In this document: positions 31,288-33,189 of the stretch, one piece after another
How the letters are laid out: each line of letters begins with the position of its first letter
How positions within the stretch are numbered: the stretch's first letter is position 1
Assembly (NCBI GenBank): GCA_003543135.1
Contig: DPJG01000015.1
Coordinates: 1-33,189 of the forward strand
Direction of reading: 5' to 3'
DNA: 33,189 nucleotides
Origin: Rheinheimera sp.
GTDB lineage: Bacteria > Pseudomonadota > Gammaproteobacteria > Enterobacterales > Alteromonadaceae
Translations under genes and position numbers: made by a program
Notes under the pieces: model-generated
The model's input: only the letters and a program-made list of their open reading frames with translations
Told to the model about the DNA's origin: nothing
The model's database searches: none

Positions 31288-32322
31288 ATGTTAAGAACAG
31301 ATTTTAGTTTTGAGCTGCCTGAGCAGCTGATCGCCCGTTTCCCACAACCTGAACGTTCAGCCAGCCGGTTGTTGCGTTTAAACAGACGGAGCGGAGAATT
31401 ATCCCACCATAAATTCAGCGATATCCTTGATGCTATTGCTCCCGGTGACTTGCTGGTGTTTAACAACACCAGAGTGATCCCAGCGCGGCTGTTTGGCCAA
31501 AAAGCTTCAGGCGGTAAAGTTGAGGTGCTGGTAGAGCGACTGCTGGACGAACAGCGTTTTTTAGCCCATGTCCGTGCCAGTAAAGCGCCAAAACCCGGCA
31601 CCATGTTGCTGCTGGAAAATGATGCTGAAGTGGAAATGCTGCAGCGCCAGGGCGAGTTGTTTGAGCTCAGAGTCACGGGCAGCGAGCCTGTGCTTGCCAT
31701 GCTGGAGCGGTTGGGCCATATGCCACTGCCACCTTATATCGATAGACCCGACAGCGCCGCAGACCGTGAGCGTTATCAGACTGTGTATAACCAAAAGCCA
31801 GGTGCAGTGGCTGCGCCAACAGCAGGCTTGCATTTTGATGAACCTTTGCTGGCAGCACTGAAAGCCAAAGGTGTGGAGTTTGCTTTTGTCACGCTGCATG
31901 TTGGCGCTGGCACCTTTCAGCCTGTGCGGGTAGATAACGTACTTGAACATCAGATGCATGCTGAATATATCGAAGTGCCGGACGAGGTGGTGGCGGCGGT
32001 AAAAGCCTGTAAAGCGCGGGGCAATAAAGTGATTGCTGTGGGCACCACTTCAGTGCGGTCGCTGGAGTCGGCGGCACAAATTGCCAAAAATAACGGCAAA
32101 GAGCTGGAAGCCTACAGCGGGGACACCCGGATCTTTATCTACCCAGGTTATCAGTTTGCCGTGGTGGATGGCCTGATCACCAATTTCCACCTGCCGGAAT
32201 CTACGCTGATTATGCTGGTATCTGCGTTCAGCTCCCGTGAATTTGTAATGAATGCCTACCAAACAGCCATTAACGAGCAGTATCGTTTTTACTCATATGG
32301 CGATGCCATGCTTATTCTCTGA
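31288..32322 (+). CDS. queA: S-adenosylmethionine:tRNA ribosyltransferase-isomerase QueA
   Basis: Transfers and rearranges the ribosyl group of SAM onto preQ1 at position 34 of tRNAs for Asp, Asn, His and Tyr, giving epoxyqueuosine. 344 aa (E. coli 356). Family hallmarks: [20 protein letters not shown] near the N-terminus, [17 protein letters not shown] (about 53-69), [22 protein letters not shown] (about 174-187), [14 protein letters not shown] and [17 protein letters not shown]. Start ATG 31288 gives the normal N-terminus; the longer frame from 31198 lacks a site and overlaps the promoter. tgt follows 133 bases later. Confidence 0.97.
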   Translation: MLRTDFSFELPEQLIARFPQPERSASRLLRLNRRSGELSHHKFSDILDAIAPGDLLVFNNTRVIPARLFGQKASGGKVEVLVERLLDEQRFLAHVRASKAPKPGTMLLLENDAEVEMLQRQGELFELRVTGSEPVLAMLERLGHMPLPPYIDRPDSAADRERYQTVYNQKPGAVAAPTAGLHFDEPLLAALKAKGVEFAFVTLHVGAGTFQPVRVDNVLEHQMHAEYIEVPDEVVAAVKACKARGNKVIAVGTTSVRSLESAAQIAKNNGKELEAYSGDTRIFIYPGYQFAVVDGLITNFHLPESTLIMLVSAFSSREFVMNAYQTAINEQYRFYSYGDAMLIL

Positions 32323-32335
32323 ATCCTGCTGCTGA

Positions 32336-33189
<854 letters not shown>

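Noticed and set aside
31236-31700. Antisense 154-codon frame opposite queA
   Set aside because: Ser-rich shadow of a GC-biased gene, no supporting site and no homology by eye.

Overview
The window looks like chromosomal DNA of a marine or freshwater gammaproteobacterium of the Alteromonadales/Chromatiaceae type. A Rheinheimera-like genome is my best guess (inference only). The grounds are an OxyR with the paired redox cysteines, GcvR-type ACT protein, PstC and PstA with large periplasmic insertions, a DUF47-PitA pair, TonB-dependent receptors and a queA-tgt pair.

Layout. 1-2460 is a run of integron gene cassettes, all on the + strand: four short AT-rich genes (a CoiA-like zinc-ribbon protein, a possible nuclease-fold protein, a small membrane protein and an unknown), each followed by a recognisable attC site. 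An 86-bp tandem duplication lies at the left edge. No integrase lies in the window. 2541-4280 is a gamma-glutamyltransferase-family gene. 4531-5229 is an AT-rich gene with weak uracil-DNA-glycosylase-like motifs that may be a stray cassette.

5396-13501 is a phosphate-starvation block: a TonB-dependent receptor and an internally duplicated beta-helix-like outer-membrane lipoprotein (both -), then phoB and phoR (+). 13547-15943 holds an orphan solute-binding protein and an exported M20 amidohydrolase. 16109-19758 is the ppk-ppx polyphosphate operon (-), and 19863-20369 a GcvR-like double ACT protein. 20668-27469 is pstS, pstC, pstA, pstB, phoU (+). 27681-29646 is the low-affinity DUF47-PitA pair. 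The window closes with oxyR, a small two-helix membrane protein gene, queA and the 5' part of tgt.

How it works together. Almost everything from 5.4 to 29.6 kb concerns phosphate: sensing (PhoR/PhoB, PhoU), high-affinity uptake (PstSCAB), low-affinity uptake (DUF47-PitA) and storage (Ppk/Ppx). Reading the intergenic DNA I find PhoB-box-like half-sites repeated at an exact 11-bp period upstream of the lipoprotein gene (four half-sites), phoB (two), ppk (three), pstS (five), pstC (two, weaker) and the TonB receptor (four, in the unusual inverted orientation). None is apparent before the DUF47-pitA pair. The most interesting candidate is therefore the receptor plus duplicated lipoprotein: probably a PhoB-controlled outer-membrane acquisition system for a phosphorus-containing substrate whose identity cannot be read from the sequence.
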